NCBI RefSeq assembly: GCF_007066085.1
Contig: NZ_CP041405.1
Coordinates: forward strand, 5,921,501-5,985,500
DNA length: 64,000 nucleotides
From: Paenibacillus thiaminolyticus
Lineage (GTDB): Bacteria > Bacillota > Bacilli > Paenibacillales > Paenibacillaceae
Direction: 5' to 3'
In this document: positions 55,662 through 62,749 of the stretch, piece by piece
How the letters are laid out: the number at the start of each line of letters is the position of its first letter
How positions within the stretch are numbered: the stretch's first letter is position 1
Notes under the pieces: generated by a model
What the model was told of the DNA's origin: nothing
What the model saw: the letters and a program-made list of their open reading frames with translations, nothing else
Database searches by the model: none
Position numbers and translations under genes: made by a program

Positions 55662-56297
55662 CTACGCTTCCAGCGCCAGCTTGTACAGCGGCATCAGCGT
55701 CGTCAGCGTGCTGCGGGCCAGTGCCATGAACGCTTCGCCGTTGGACAGCACCGGATCGTGGGCGGTGATGTTCCGCCCAACGAGCCATTCCGCCTGCTTG
55801 ACGTCGCGGAAGCGGACAAGCATCTTCTTCAATTCCTCATCGTTGATGTCGGCGAGACGGACGTTCTCTTTTTTCATATGATCCATCGAGATGACGAAGT
55901 CAGCCGGGACAAGCGAGCGGAACCGCTTCGTGTCGTTCAGCATCATGCTCGCGATGTTGCGCTTGTTCGCCACTTCATAGATGAAGGCGAGCCAGATGAA
56001 CACATGGTCATCGAACAGTCCGACCTGGAAATGGGGCAGCGACTTGTAGCCGCGCTTGTTCGGACCGATGGCGAGCCACGTATCCTTCGGCGGATTGACC
56101 GTGCGCCGGGCATGCTTCGCGATATGTAAAAACATCTCTTGGCCGCTCTGCACAGCGGCATCGCCGACAAGCTCTTCACCTATCGCTTGGAACTTGGGCT
56201 GGATATGTTCGCGGATTCCTTCCATGCGAGCTTCGAGTCCTTCGGTATGGAAGACCAGGAAGTCGGTTGCGTTAAATCCGGTAAATGTGGTCATCAT
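55662..56297 (-). CDS. yktB: DUF1054/UPF0637 protein YktB
   Basis: A 211-residue cytoplasmic protein of the UPF0637 (YktB) family found in Bacillales, function unknown. Signatures are [25 protein letters not shown] [31 protein letters not shown] and the C-terminal PLYKLA. The minus-strand ATG has AACGATAATG context with GGAAC, a weak ribosome site. No operon partner. Confidence 0.88.
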   Translation of the reverse strand: MMTTFTGFNATDFLVFHTEGLEARMEGIREHIQPKFQAIGEELVGDAAVQSGQEMFLHIAKHARRTVNPPKDTWLAIGPNKRGYKSLPHFQVGLFDDHVFIWLAFIYEVANKRNIASMMLNDTKRFRSLVPADFVISMDHMKKENVRLADINDEELKKMLVRFRDVKQAEWLVGRNITAHDPVLSNGEAFMALARSTLTTLMPLYKLALEA

Positions 56298-56432
56298 TAT
56301 CGTTCCTTTCGTGCCGTTGTAAGCCGATTATACCATAATCTGCTCTAACTTGAGCGGCGCGAGCAATTCGAGTCAATAACCAAGTTACCGAATCATATGA
56401 TGGAGTATACGATATCGTAAGGAGGGATTGCC

Positions 56433-57029
56433 GTGAACCGCAGTGATGAGGTCGAATACCGGAATCTGGAGCTGCGCTTTGACCGCCGGCAAATCCAAAA
56501 CCTCATTCGGGATCTGATACAGGAGGGCTACTCCTTGTATTGGAGTGAGAATGAGACATTGTTTATCGTGTCTATCCGAACGGGGCGGAAGCTGGTCAAA
56601 TTGCGTTTTCAGCGCTTGCAGGATCGGTTCAAGCTGGTAGGCGATTATACGATTCGGGACGAGAAATTATCCGAGTTCATGGAGCGAATGATTGGGCATG
56701 TGCGCGGCCATGCGGTCGTGCGGCGGTGCAAGGACAGACAGGTGCTGGTCGAAAATATTATGTTCGGCGAACGGATTCGCCTCGTGGAAATATGCGGACC
56801 CGAGCAGCGTGTGCTGTACCAGAAGCGGCCTGTTATTACATTGGAGGAGATGGTGCAGGCCTTCACGTCCACGCAGGCGGAGGAACGGATGGGCGAGCTT
56901 CGGCTTGAGATTGATTATGCCCTGACGGAATTGCACGACGCGATGCGAATGAATGATGCGGAGAAGGCGGAGGAGTGCAAAAAAGGACTCGAGCTTCTGC
57001 GCCGGGAGATGATTCAGCTGGAATGGTGA
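56433..57029 (+). CDS. Hypothetical protein, 198 residues
   Basis: A soluble, highly charged protein with no signal peptide or membrane segment. The first 145 residues mix beta strands (SLYWSENETLFIVSIRTGRK) and helices; the C-terminal 50 residues (TELHDAMRMNDAEKAEECKK) are helical and may coil. GTG start with TAAGGAGGG upstream. I do not recognise the family. It stands alone between yktB (divergent) and gnd. Confidence 0.75.
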   Translation: MNRSDEVEYRNLELRFDRRQIQNLIRDLIQEGYSLYWSENETLFIVSIRTGRKLVKLRFQRLQDRFKLVGDYTIRDEKLSEFMERMIGHVRGHAVVRRCKDRQVLVENIMFGERIRLVEICGPEQRVLYQKRPVITLEEMVQAFTSTQAEERMGELRLEIDYALTELHDAMRMNDAEKAEECKKGLELLRREMIQLEW

Positions 57030-57111
57030 GGATGCGCTGCAGCCTTCGGCGGCCGGAAACCCAATACTCCATATACACCCTCCTTCCGTAAGATTTATAT
57101 GGGGCGGAATG

Positions 57112-57140
57112 TTGCAGGGTGTATTGCTGTGCGGTACAAT
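57112..57140 (+). promoter_or_regulatory. Sigma-A promoter of gnd
   Basis: TTGCAG (57112-57117), 17-base spacer, TACAAT (57135-57140). Confidence 0.7.
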
Positions 57141-57191
57141 AGGCGTAATGTTACGCTATATCAAATTATAGATAAAGGGTGGAAGGACCAT

Positions 57192-58604
57192 ATGACGAAG
57201 AATCAAATTGGTGTCATCGGCCTTGCCGTAATGGGCAAAAATCTGGCGCTTAATATCGAAAGCCGCGGGTTCGCCGTATCAGTCTACAACCGTTCGCGCG
57301 AGAAGACGGATGCGCTTCTGCAAGAGGCGGCAGGCAAGCAGTTGACGGGTACATATACCATTGAAGAATTCGTGAATTCCCTGGCTGTGCCGCGCAAGAT
57401 TTTGATTATGGTTCAAGCGGGACAAGCTACCGATGCGACCATCGAACAGCTTCTGCCTCATCTGGATCAAGGAGATATTATTATTGACGGCGGGAATGCC
57501 CACTTCCCGGACACTCAGCGCCGCAGCAAATATTTGGAAGAAAAAGGCTTCCGCTTCATCGGAGCGGGCGTATCCGGCGGGGAAGAAGGAGCGCTGAAGG
57601 GACCTGCGATTATGCCGGGCGGCCAGGAGAGTGCTTACAAGCTCGTTGAGCCGATTCTGACCTCCATTTCGGCCAAAGTCAACGGAGATCCTTGCTGCAC
57701 CTATATCGGTCCGGACGGAGCGGGCCACTATGTCAAGATGGTTCACAACGGCATCGAGTATGGCGACATGCAGCTGATCTGCGAAGCGTATCATCTGTTG
57801 ACGACAGTGCTTGGCGTCGAGACGAAGGAGCTTCATTCGATCTTCACGGAATGGAACAATGGGGAGCTTGACAGCTACCTGATTGAGATTACGGCCGATA
57901 TCTTCTCGAAGTATGACGAAGAGACGGGCAAGCCGATGGTGGACGTCATTCTTGACTCTGCCGGGCAAAAGGGCACGGGCAAATGGACAAGCCAAAGCGC
58001 GCTCGATCTTGGCGTGCCGCTGTCGATGATTACGGAATCGGTATTTTCCCGCTTCTTGTCCGCCTTGAAGGAAGAGCGCGTCGCCGCGAGCAAGGTACTG
58101 CAAGGTCCGGCTTCCAAGCCGTTCACAGGCGACAAGGCCGAATTTATCGAAAATGTGCGCAAGGCGCTCTATACGAGCAAGATCGTATCGTATGCACAGG
58201 GCTTCGCCCAAATGCGTGCCGCTTCCGACGAATTCGGCTGGAATCTGCGCTACGGTGATATCGCGATGATCTTCCGCGGCGGCTGCATTATCCGCTCCCG
58301 CTTCCTGCATAACATCAAGGAAGCGTATGACCGGGATCCAGAGCTGAAAAATCTGCTGCTTGATCCGTATTTCAAAAATATTGTGGAAAGCTATCAGGAT
58401 GCTTGGCGCCAAGTGGTTGCCGCGGCAGTCGCTTACGGCGTGCCGGTGCCGGGCTTCGCGAGCGCGCTCGCTTACTTCGACAGCTACCGCACAGAGCGGC
58501 TGCCTGCGAATCTGCTTCAAGCCCAGCGCGATTACTTCGGCGCCCATACGTTCAAGCGCGTCGATAAGGAAGGCACCTTCCATTATAACTGGTTGTCCGA
58601 ATAA
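57192..58604 (+). CDS. gndA: 6-phosphogluconate dehydrogenase, decarboxylating
   Basis: Oxidative pentose phosphate enzyme producing ribulose 5-phosphate and NADPH. The 470-residue product has the N-terminal dinucleotide fold [17 protein letters not shown], the substrate motif [20 protein letters not shown] (about 126-145), the catalytic lysine in [16 protein letters not shown] (about 183), and the IRSRFLHNI segment. This is the NADP-type GndA length and layout. ATG 57192 with GGAAGGA upstream. Confidence 0.96.
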   Translation: MTKNQIGVIGLAVMGKNLALNIESRGFAVSVYNRSREKTDALLQEAAGKQLTGTYTIEEFVNSLAVPRKILIMVQAGQATDATIEQLLPHLDQGDIIIDGGNAHFPDTQRRSKYLEEKGFRFIGAGVSGGEEGALKGPAIMPGGQESAYKLVEPILTSISAKVNGDPCCTYIGPDGAGHYVKMVHNGIEYGDMQLICEAYHLLTTVLGVETKELHSIFTEWNNGELDSYLIEITADIFSKYDEETGKPMVDVILDSAGQKGTGKWTSQSALDLGVPLSMITESVFSRFLSALKEERVAASKVLQGPASKPFTGDKAEFIENVRKALYTSKIVSYAQGFAQMRAASDEFGWNLRYGDIAMIFRGGCIIRSRFLHNIKEAYDRDPELKNLLLDPYFKNIVESYQDAWRQVVAAAVAYGVPVPGFASALAYFDSYRTERLPANLLQAQRDYFGAHTFKRVDKEGTFHYNWLSE

Positions 58605-58610
58605 GGCATC

Positions 58611-58644
58611 ATAACGCCGGGCCCAAGCGGGCCCGGCGTTATTT
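58611..58644. terminator. Terminator after gnd, shared with the convergent gene
   Basis: A perfect 14-bp stem (ATAACGCCGGGCCC / GGGCCCGGCGTTAT) with loop AAGC, followed by a short TT. The minus-strand neighbour's stop overlaps its 3' edge. Confidence 0.85.
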
Positions 58645-58963
58645 ACAGATTGCCGTCCTGGTCCAGAAGCCCGTATGTTGCTTCGGACAAATATTGGCGA
58701 ATATGTTCCGATTTCTCGCTGAAGCTTACACCGCGAATGAGAAGCAGCGAAATTTCAGCGAAATAGCGGAAGTTTTGCAGAATCCGTTCCGGACCGAGAC
58801 GGGCCCATGCTTCGTCCTTCTCGGTAAGCTTGCTTTTGACGAAATTCAATACCCACACGATGTCTTCTCTGCACAGCGGATGTTGCGTGTCCATAATTCG
58901 GGCCATACGGGCGGATACGCTGCGCTGTGCGGAATGGGAATCCGGGGAGGGCAAGGTGGACAT
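58643..58963 (-). CDS. Hypothetical protein, 106 residues
   Basis: A soluble, largely helical protein (DIVWVLNFVKSKLTEKDEAW, ERILQNFRYFAEISLLLIRG) with no recognised domain. TAGGAGTG lies 7 bases before the minus-strand ATG, and the stop sits at the edge of the gnd terminator, which supports a real gene. It is divergent from aroK. Confidence 0.7.
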   Translation of the reverse strand: MSTLPSPDSHSAQRSVSARMARIMDTQHPLCREDIVWVLNFVKSKLTEKDEAWARLGPERILQNFRYFAEISLLLIRGVSFSEKSEHIRQYLSEATYGLLDQDGNL

Positions 58964-59109
58964 GCCGATTCACTCCTAGGGGCCTCATCGATTGCCGATG
59001 ATGCTTGTACCTTTCTAGTAGGCAAGCTGCATTGCACCGGCTCAAGGCGCACAACATTCTTATAATCATCATCTTTATGTCGAAGGCGGTGATTTTATAC
59101 ATGGCGCCA

Positions 59110-59139
59110 TTGTCGAACGGAAGACACGTATGCTATCAT
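59110..59139 (+). promoter_or_regulatory. Candidate aroK promoter overlapping a Spo0A-box match
   Basis: TTGTCG (59110-59115) and TATCAT (59134-59139) are 18 bases apart. TGTCGAA (59111-59117) overlaps the -35. Such 7-mers are expected several times per window by chance. Confidence 0.35.
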
Positions 59140-59176
59140 ATGGGAAGTTTACGCCAGCAGGACGGGGGATAGCAGC

Positions 59177-59689
59177 ATGAGCAATCGATCGATTGTACTT
59201 ATCGGATTTATGGGAACAGGCAAATCAACCGTCGGTGCACGGTTGGCCGAGCAGTTGAAGCTTCGCTTCTGCGATTTGGACGAGGAAATTGTCAGCCGGA
59301 CAGGACAGTCGATTCCCGATATTTTCGCGGAGCGGGGGGAGGCTTATTTCCGGGAACAGGAGGGACGCATTCTCTCTCTGCTGCTGGAAGAAGAAGCTCC
59401 TAAGATTATCGCAACCGGGGGCGGGGCCGTCTTGAAGGAAGAGAACCGGAAGCGCATGAAGGAGCAGGCGACTGTGGTTCATCTGACAGCAGAGGAGGCG
59501 ACGATCGTGGAGCGGGTCCGCCAGGACCGGAACCGTCCGCTGCTGCAGGGCGATGTGGAGGAGCGGGTTCGCCGCTTGATGGCGGAGCGCCGCGGGCTGT
59601 ACGACTTCGCTCATCTATGCGTGCCGACGGACAGCGAATCCGTGGAACAATTGTGCGCCCGAATCCTCGCCCATATGGAACGGAATTAG
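59177..59689 (+). CDS. aroK: Shikimate kinase
   Basis: Phosphorylates shikimate in aromatic amino acid synthesis. The 170-residue P-loop kinase has Walker A GFMGTGKSTVG (about 9-19), the DLDEEI motif (about 34-39), RExEGR-like FREQEGRIL, IATGGGAVL (about 76-84) and the lid RQDRNRPLL. ATG start with CGGGGGAT upstream. Its stop overlaps the convergent rhodanese gene by 4 bases; aroA, which acts next in the pathway, lies beyond it. Confidence 0.93.
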   Translation: MSNRSIVLIGFMGTGKSTVGARLAEQLKLRFCDLDEEIVSRTGQSIPDIFAERGEAYFREQEGRILSLLLEEEAPKIIATGGGAVLKEENRKRMKEQATVVHLTAEEATIVERVRQDRNRPLLQGDVEERVRRLMAERRGLYDFAHLCVPTDSESVEQLCARILAHMERN

Positions 59690-60000
59690 TCCTCGGACTC
59701 CAGTTCGGCCCAGGAGAGCATGCCGCCTTCCAGGTTCACGGCATTGTCCCTGCCAAGGTGCTGCAAATATTCGCATACGCGCTCGCTGCGGTAGCCGCTG
59801 CGGCAGATGAAGATGGTCTCTTCTGCCTGATCGATCTCTTGAAGCCGTTCCGGAATCTCGTTCATCGGAATATGCTTGGCGCCGGGAATCATGCCTAGGG
59901 CAACTTCCTCATCCTCGCGCACATCGATCATGTTTAACACTTCGCCGCGGTGCAGCCGGTTCCTCAGCTCTGCGGCTCCGATCGTCTTGATGGGTGTCAT
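59686..60000 (-). CDS. Single-domain rhodanese-like protein
   Basis: A 104-residue sulfurtransferase-type domain. The active-site cysteine loop is CRSGYRSERV (about 68-77), with NMIDVREDEE and GAKHIPMNEIPERL as upstream family motifs. The physiological sulfur acceptor is unknown. The minus-strand ATG at 60000 has AAAGGATG upstream; a longer in-frame extension overlaps the aroA promoter region. Confidence 0.88.
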   Translation of the reverse strand: MTPIKTIGAAELRNRLHRGEVLNMIDVREDEEVALGMIPGAKHIPMNEIPERLQEIDQAEETIFICRSGYRSERVCEYLQHLGRDNAVNLEGGMLSWAELESED

Positions 60001-60115
60001 TCGGGAACAAGCATCCTTTCTCAATGGGAATGATTGAGTCGTCTTGGCTATAAGAAGCCTGCGCTCAGTGAATATATTCAATATTATACGTTTAAATTTA
60101 AAGGAGTGGAAGCGC

Positions 60116-61420
60116 ATGGACGTTATCGTAAGGCCGACATCCCGGCTGCAAGGTGAAATTCAGGCATTGTCATCCAAAAATTACACGACCCGGTATTTGC
60201 TTGCCGCCGGATTGGCGCAAGGGACGAGCACGATTTACTATCCGGCCCACAGTGAAGATAGCGATGCCATGCGCCGCTGTCTGCGCGATCTTGGCGCGGT
60301 GCTGGAGGAGGACGACGAGAAGCTGGTCATTACGGGCTTCGGACGCCGTCCGCAGTTGGCGAATCTGGAACGTGAACTGAATGTGGGCAATGCGGGAGCG
60401 GTGCTGCGGTTTTTGATGGCCGTTGCCGCGCTCCTGCCGGAGGTGAACTTCATCAATGCCTATCCGGACTCGCTAGGGAAGCGGCCGCATGACGATCTGA
60501 TTGCGGCGCTCACGCAGATGGGGGTGGAAGTGTCGCATCGGGAAGGCAAGCTGCCGATCACGATTCGGGGTGGCGAGCCGAAGGGCGGACATATCCGCGT
60601 ATCGGGAAGCGTCAGCTCCCAGTTCCTTAGCGCCTTGCTCTTTCTCACTCCGCTTTTGGGCGAGGACAGTGTCATCGAGGTCGTGGACGATCTCAAGTCC
60701 AAGGTTGTCGTCGGCCAGACACTGGAAGTGCTGGCTCAGGCCGGCATTCGCATTGAAGCTCGCGAAGATCTGATGTATTTCCGGGTGCCGGGCAACCAAA
60801 GCTATGAAGCGAAGACTTATGTCGTGCAAGGGGATTATCCAGGCTCGGCCGCGGTTCTGGCGGCGGCGGCCGTCGTTCCTTCCGACATCGTCGTCAAAGG
60901 CTTGACCGAGGACAGCAAGCAGGGAGAACGCGCGATTGTTGACGTGCTGCGCATGATGGACGTGCCGCTGGAGCATACGGACTCGACGGTTCGCATCCAA
61001 GGAGGCGCTCCGCTGAAGGCAGTGGAGTTCGACGGAGACGCGGCGACCGATGCCGTGCTCGCGATGGTGGCGGCGGCCGTCTTCGCCGATGGAACTTCGC
61101 GCTTCTACAATGTAGAGAACTTGCGGTACAAGGAATGCGACCGCATCACCGATTATGTGGCCGAGCTGCGAAAGGCCGGCGCGGATGTGGAGGAGCGGCA
61201 GGCGGAGATTATCGTGCACGGGAAGCCGCAAGGCGTAGCCGGCGGAGTCGAGATCAACGCGCATTACGATCACCGGGTCATTATGGCGCTTACGGTGGTC
61301 GGGCTGCGTGCGCAGCAGCCGATTCGTATTCGCGATGCCCATCATGTCGCCAAATCGTACCCTCAATATTTTGACCATTTGCAAGCGTTGGGCGCGCAGG
61401 TGGAATGGGTGGAAGCATAA
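60116..61420 (+). CDS. aroA: 3-phosphoshikimate 1-carboxyvinyltransferase (EPSP synthase)
   Basis: Transfers enolpyruvate from PEP to shikimate 3-phosphate, the glyphosate-target step. The 434-residue product has the EPSP synthase order: SSKNYTTRYLLAAGLAQGTS near the N-terminus, the LNVGNAGAVLRFLMAVAAL loop (about 86-104, where class I enzymes read LGNAGTAMRPL and Ala replaces Thr), and YKECDRITDYVAELRKAG (about 338-355). The GNAG-AVLRF form points away from the glyphosate-sensitive class I pattern. ATG 60116 with AAAGGAG upstream. Confidence 0.93.
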   Translation: MDVIVRPTSRLQGEIQALSSKNYTTRYLLAAGLAQGTSTIYYPAHSEDSDAMRRCLRDLGAVLEEDDEKLVITGFGRRPQLANLERELNVGNAGAVLRFLMAVAALLPEVNFINAYPDSLGKRPHDDLIAALTQMGVEVSHREGKLPITIRGGEPKGGHIRVSGSVSSQFLSALLFLTPLLGEDSVIEVVDDLKSKVVVGQTLEVLAQAGIRIEAREDLMYFRVPGNQSYEAKTYVVQGDYPGSAAVLAAAAVVPSDIVVKGLTEDSKQGERAIVDVLRMMDVPLEHTDSTVRIQGGAPLKAVEFDGDAATDAVLAMVAAAVFADGTSRFYNVENLRYKECDRITDYVAELRKAGADVEERQAEIIVHGKPQGVAGGVEINAHYDHRVIMALTVVGLRAQQPIRIRDAHHVAKSYPQYFDHLQALGAQVEWVEA

Positions 61421-61460
61421 CCTATTTACAAGGTGATGACATTGGAAGGAGTGAATGCAA

Positions 61461-61895
61461 ATGAGCTATGAGCACCCGCCCCAGGAAGAAATCCGCAAGC
61501 TGCTGAACGAGAGCAGCACAATAGCTGTTGTCGGCTTGTCCGATGACCCGACGCGAGTATCTTATATGGTCGCGGAAGCGATGCAGAAGAAAGGCTATCG
61601 CATTATTCCCGTTAACCCGAAGGCGGAACAGATTCTTGGCGAGGCTTGCTATCCCTCTCTGAAGGACGTACCGGTTCCGATCGATATCGTGAACGTATTC
61701 CGCCGCAGCGAATATTGCGCGGATGTGGCGCGAGAGGCGGCGGAGGTCAAGGCGAAGGCCATATGGCTGCAGCAGGGGATTGTCAATGAAGAAGCGGCCC
61801 GTATCGCTGCGGACAGCGGCATGTTCTGCGTCATGGACTTGTGCATCAAAGTGCTGGATTCGATTCTGCTCCCGCATGGGAAGATCGAATCATAG
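61461..61895 (+). CDS. CoA-binding-domain protein, YccU family
   Basis: A 144-residue Rossmann-fold protein of the YccU/CoA_binding_2 family. TIAVVGLSDDPTRVSYMVAE is the nucleotide loop (about 19-38), followed by GYRIIPVNPKAEQILGEACY and IWLQQGIVNEEAA. The C-terminal CVMDLCIKVLD is family-typical. Role unproven. ATG 61461 is preferred because AAGGAG is 9 bases upstream; ATG 61455 would be too close. Confidence 0.88.
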   Translation: MSYEHPPQEEIRKLLNESSTIAVVGLSDDPTRVSYMVAEAMQKKGYRIIPVNPKAEQILGEACYPSLKDVPVPIDIVNVFRRSEYCADVAREAAEVKAKAIWLQQGIVNEEAARIAADSGMFCVMDLCIKVLDSILLPHGKIES

Positions 61896-62079
61896 CAGAT
61901 TCCGGAGCAGCGCGCCGGGGGATCTCGTCTCATGACGAACGAGAACTCCCGGCTTCCGCCTTTATTGAGGCTGTTCAAAAAGCAGATGCTTCGAATTCTT
62001 CAGGCTGGTGGAAAATTCCCATAGACTTCTCAACGGCCTGATTTTACGGGTTCCAGGAAGACCTCGTCGGATCCTAGGG

Positions 62080-62136
62080 GCATCATCGCCTTCAGGAAGC
62101 ATCATCGCCTTTTGGAGGCATCGTTGCCTCCCGGGG
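62080..62136. repeat. Three 19-bp tandem repeats
   Basis: GCATCATCGCCTT-type units start at 62080, 62099 and 62118, an exact 19-base period. The third is diverged (GCATCGTTGCCTCC). Non-coding. Confidence 0.7.
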
Positions 62137-62264
62137 ATTGAACGTGTGGAGGTAATTTGCTGCTATTTTACAGGAATTTCGGCTCAATAAGTCTACATCC
62201 CGAGGAATTGCTGCAAATCTACATCTTTTTAGGCCCTTTTGCTTTAAGCCGAAGCGAAACGGGT

Positions 62265-62477
62265 GAAATTCCTGCAGATTTGCAGCATTCCCTTTCTGGT
62301 AAAGGCGTTCATATCGAATTGCTGTATTTGCGCAGGATTTCGCTTATCGAATAGGTGTAGAAATCGTGCAGTTTTGCAGATTTCGCTTACCGAATTGGCG
62401 TGTCTGGAGAAATCGTGCAGTTTTCCGGATTTCGCCTACGGGATAGACGTGTCTAGGGAAATGGTGCAGTTTTGAGG
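62265..62477. repeat. Tandem array of about five 44-51 bp hairpin units
   Basis: Units begin at 62265, 62316, 62360, 62409 and 62458; the last three are exactly 49 bases apart. The best unit, GAAATCGTGCAGTTTTGCAG followed by ATTTCGC, folds as GAAATC-G-TGCA-GTTT-TGCA-GATTTC. Whole units resemble one another, with no unique spacers. The period is not a multiple of three and no ribosome site or long frame fits. Confidence 0.75.
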
Positions 62478-62702
62478 CCGTTGGAAAACCCCTGTTTTTT
62501 ACGAAGGGGTGGAGATTGTCCACTTTCCTACTCAAAACTTGGCACCCATAGCGTTTTAAATCGATTTTTTCTACGGAGAGACGAGATCCACCACACAAAA
62601 AATGAAGTTCTACAAAATCCTTTGGACTTTCTCAACAGCCTGAATTCATGCAGCCTTCCCGTGCCGAAAAACGTCCTTTTTGAGCACGTACTTTATTTTA
62701 TT

Positions 62703-62731
62703 TTGACAAAGCTCCGCGAAGCCCTTACCAT
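62703..62731 (+). promoter_or_regulatory. Candidate promoter of the PTS gene
   Basis: TTGACA (62703-62708), 17-base spacer, TACCAT (62726-62731), 18 bases before the start codon. Confidence 0.6.
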
Positions 62732-62749
62732 TCTTGGTAGAAGGAGAGG

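Larger units (their letters stand above)
61967..62642. repeat. Inverted-repeat pair bounding a non-coding block
   Basis: AGGCTGTTCAAAAAG (from about 61967) is the reverse complement, at 13 of 15 positions, of CTTTCTCAACAGCCT (to about 62640). A further partial copy (CTTCTCAACGGCCTGA) lies at about 62025. The enclosed 0.65 kb has no gene and contains two tandem-repeat families. It resembles a decayed miniature element or a cluster of intergenic repeats; no target-site duplication was established. The whole gap 61896-62749 lacks a convincing ORF. Confidence 0.4.

Noticed and set aside
62265..62477. CRISPR array
   Set aside because: The full 49-bp units resemble each other and there are no unique spacers; no cas genes are nearby.
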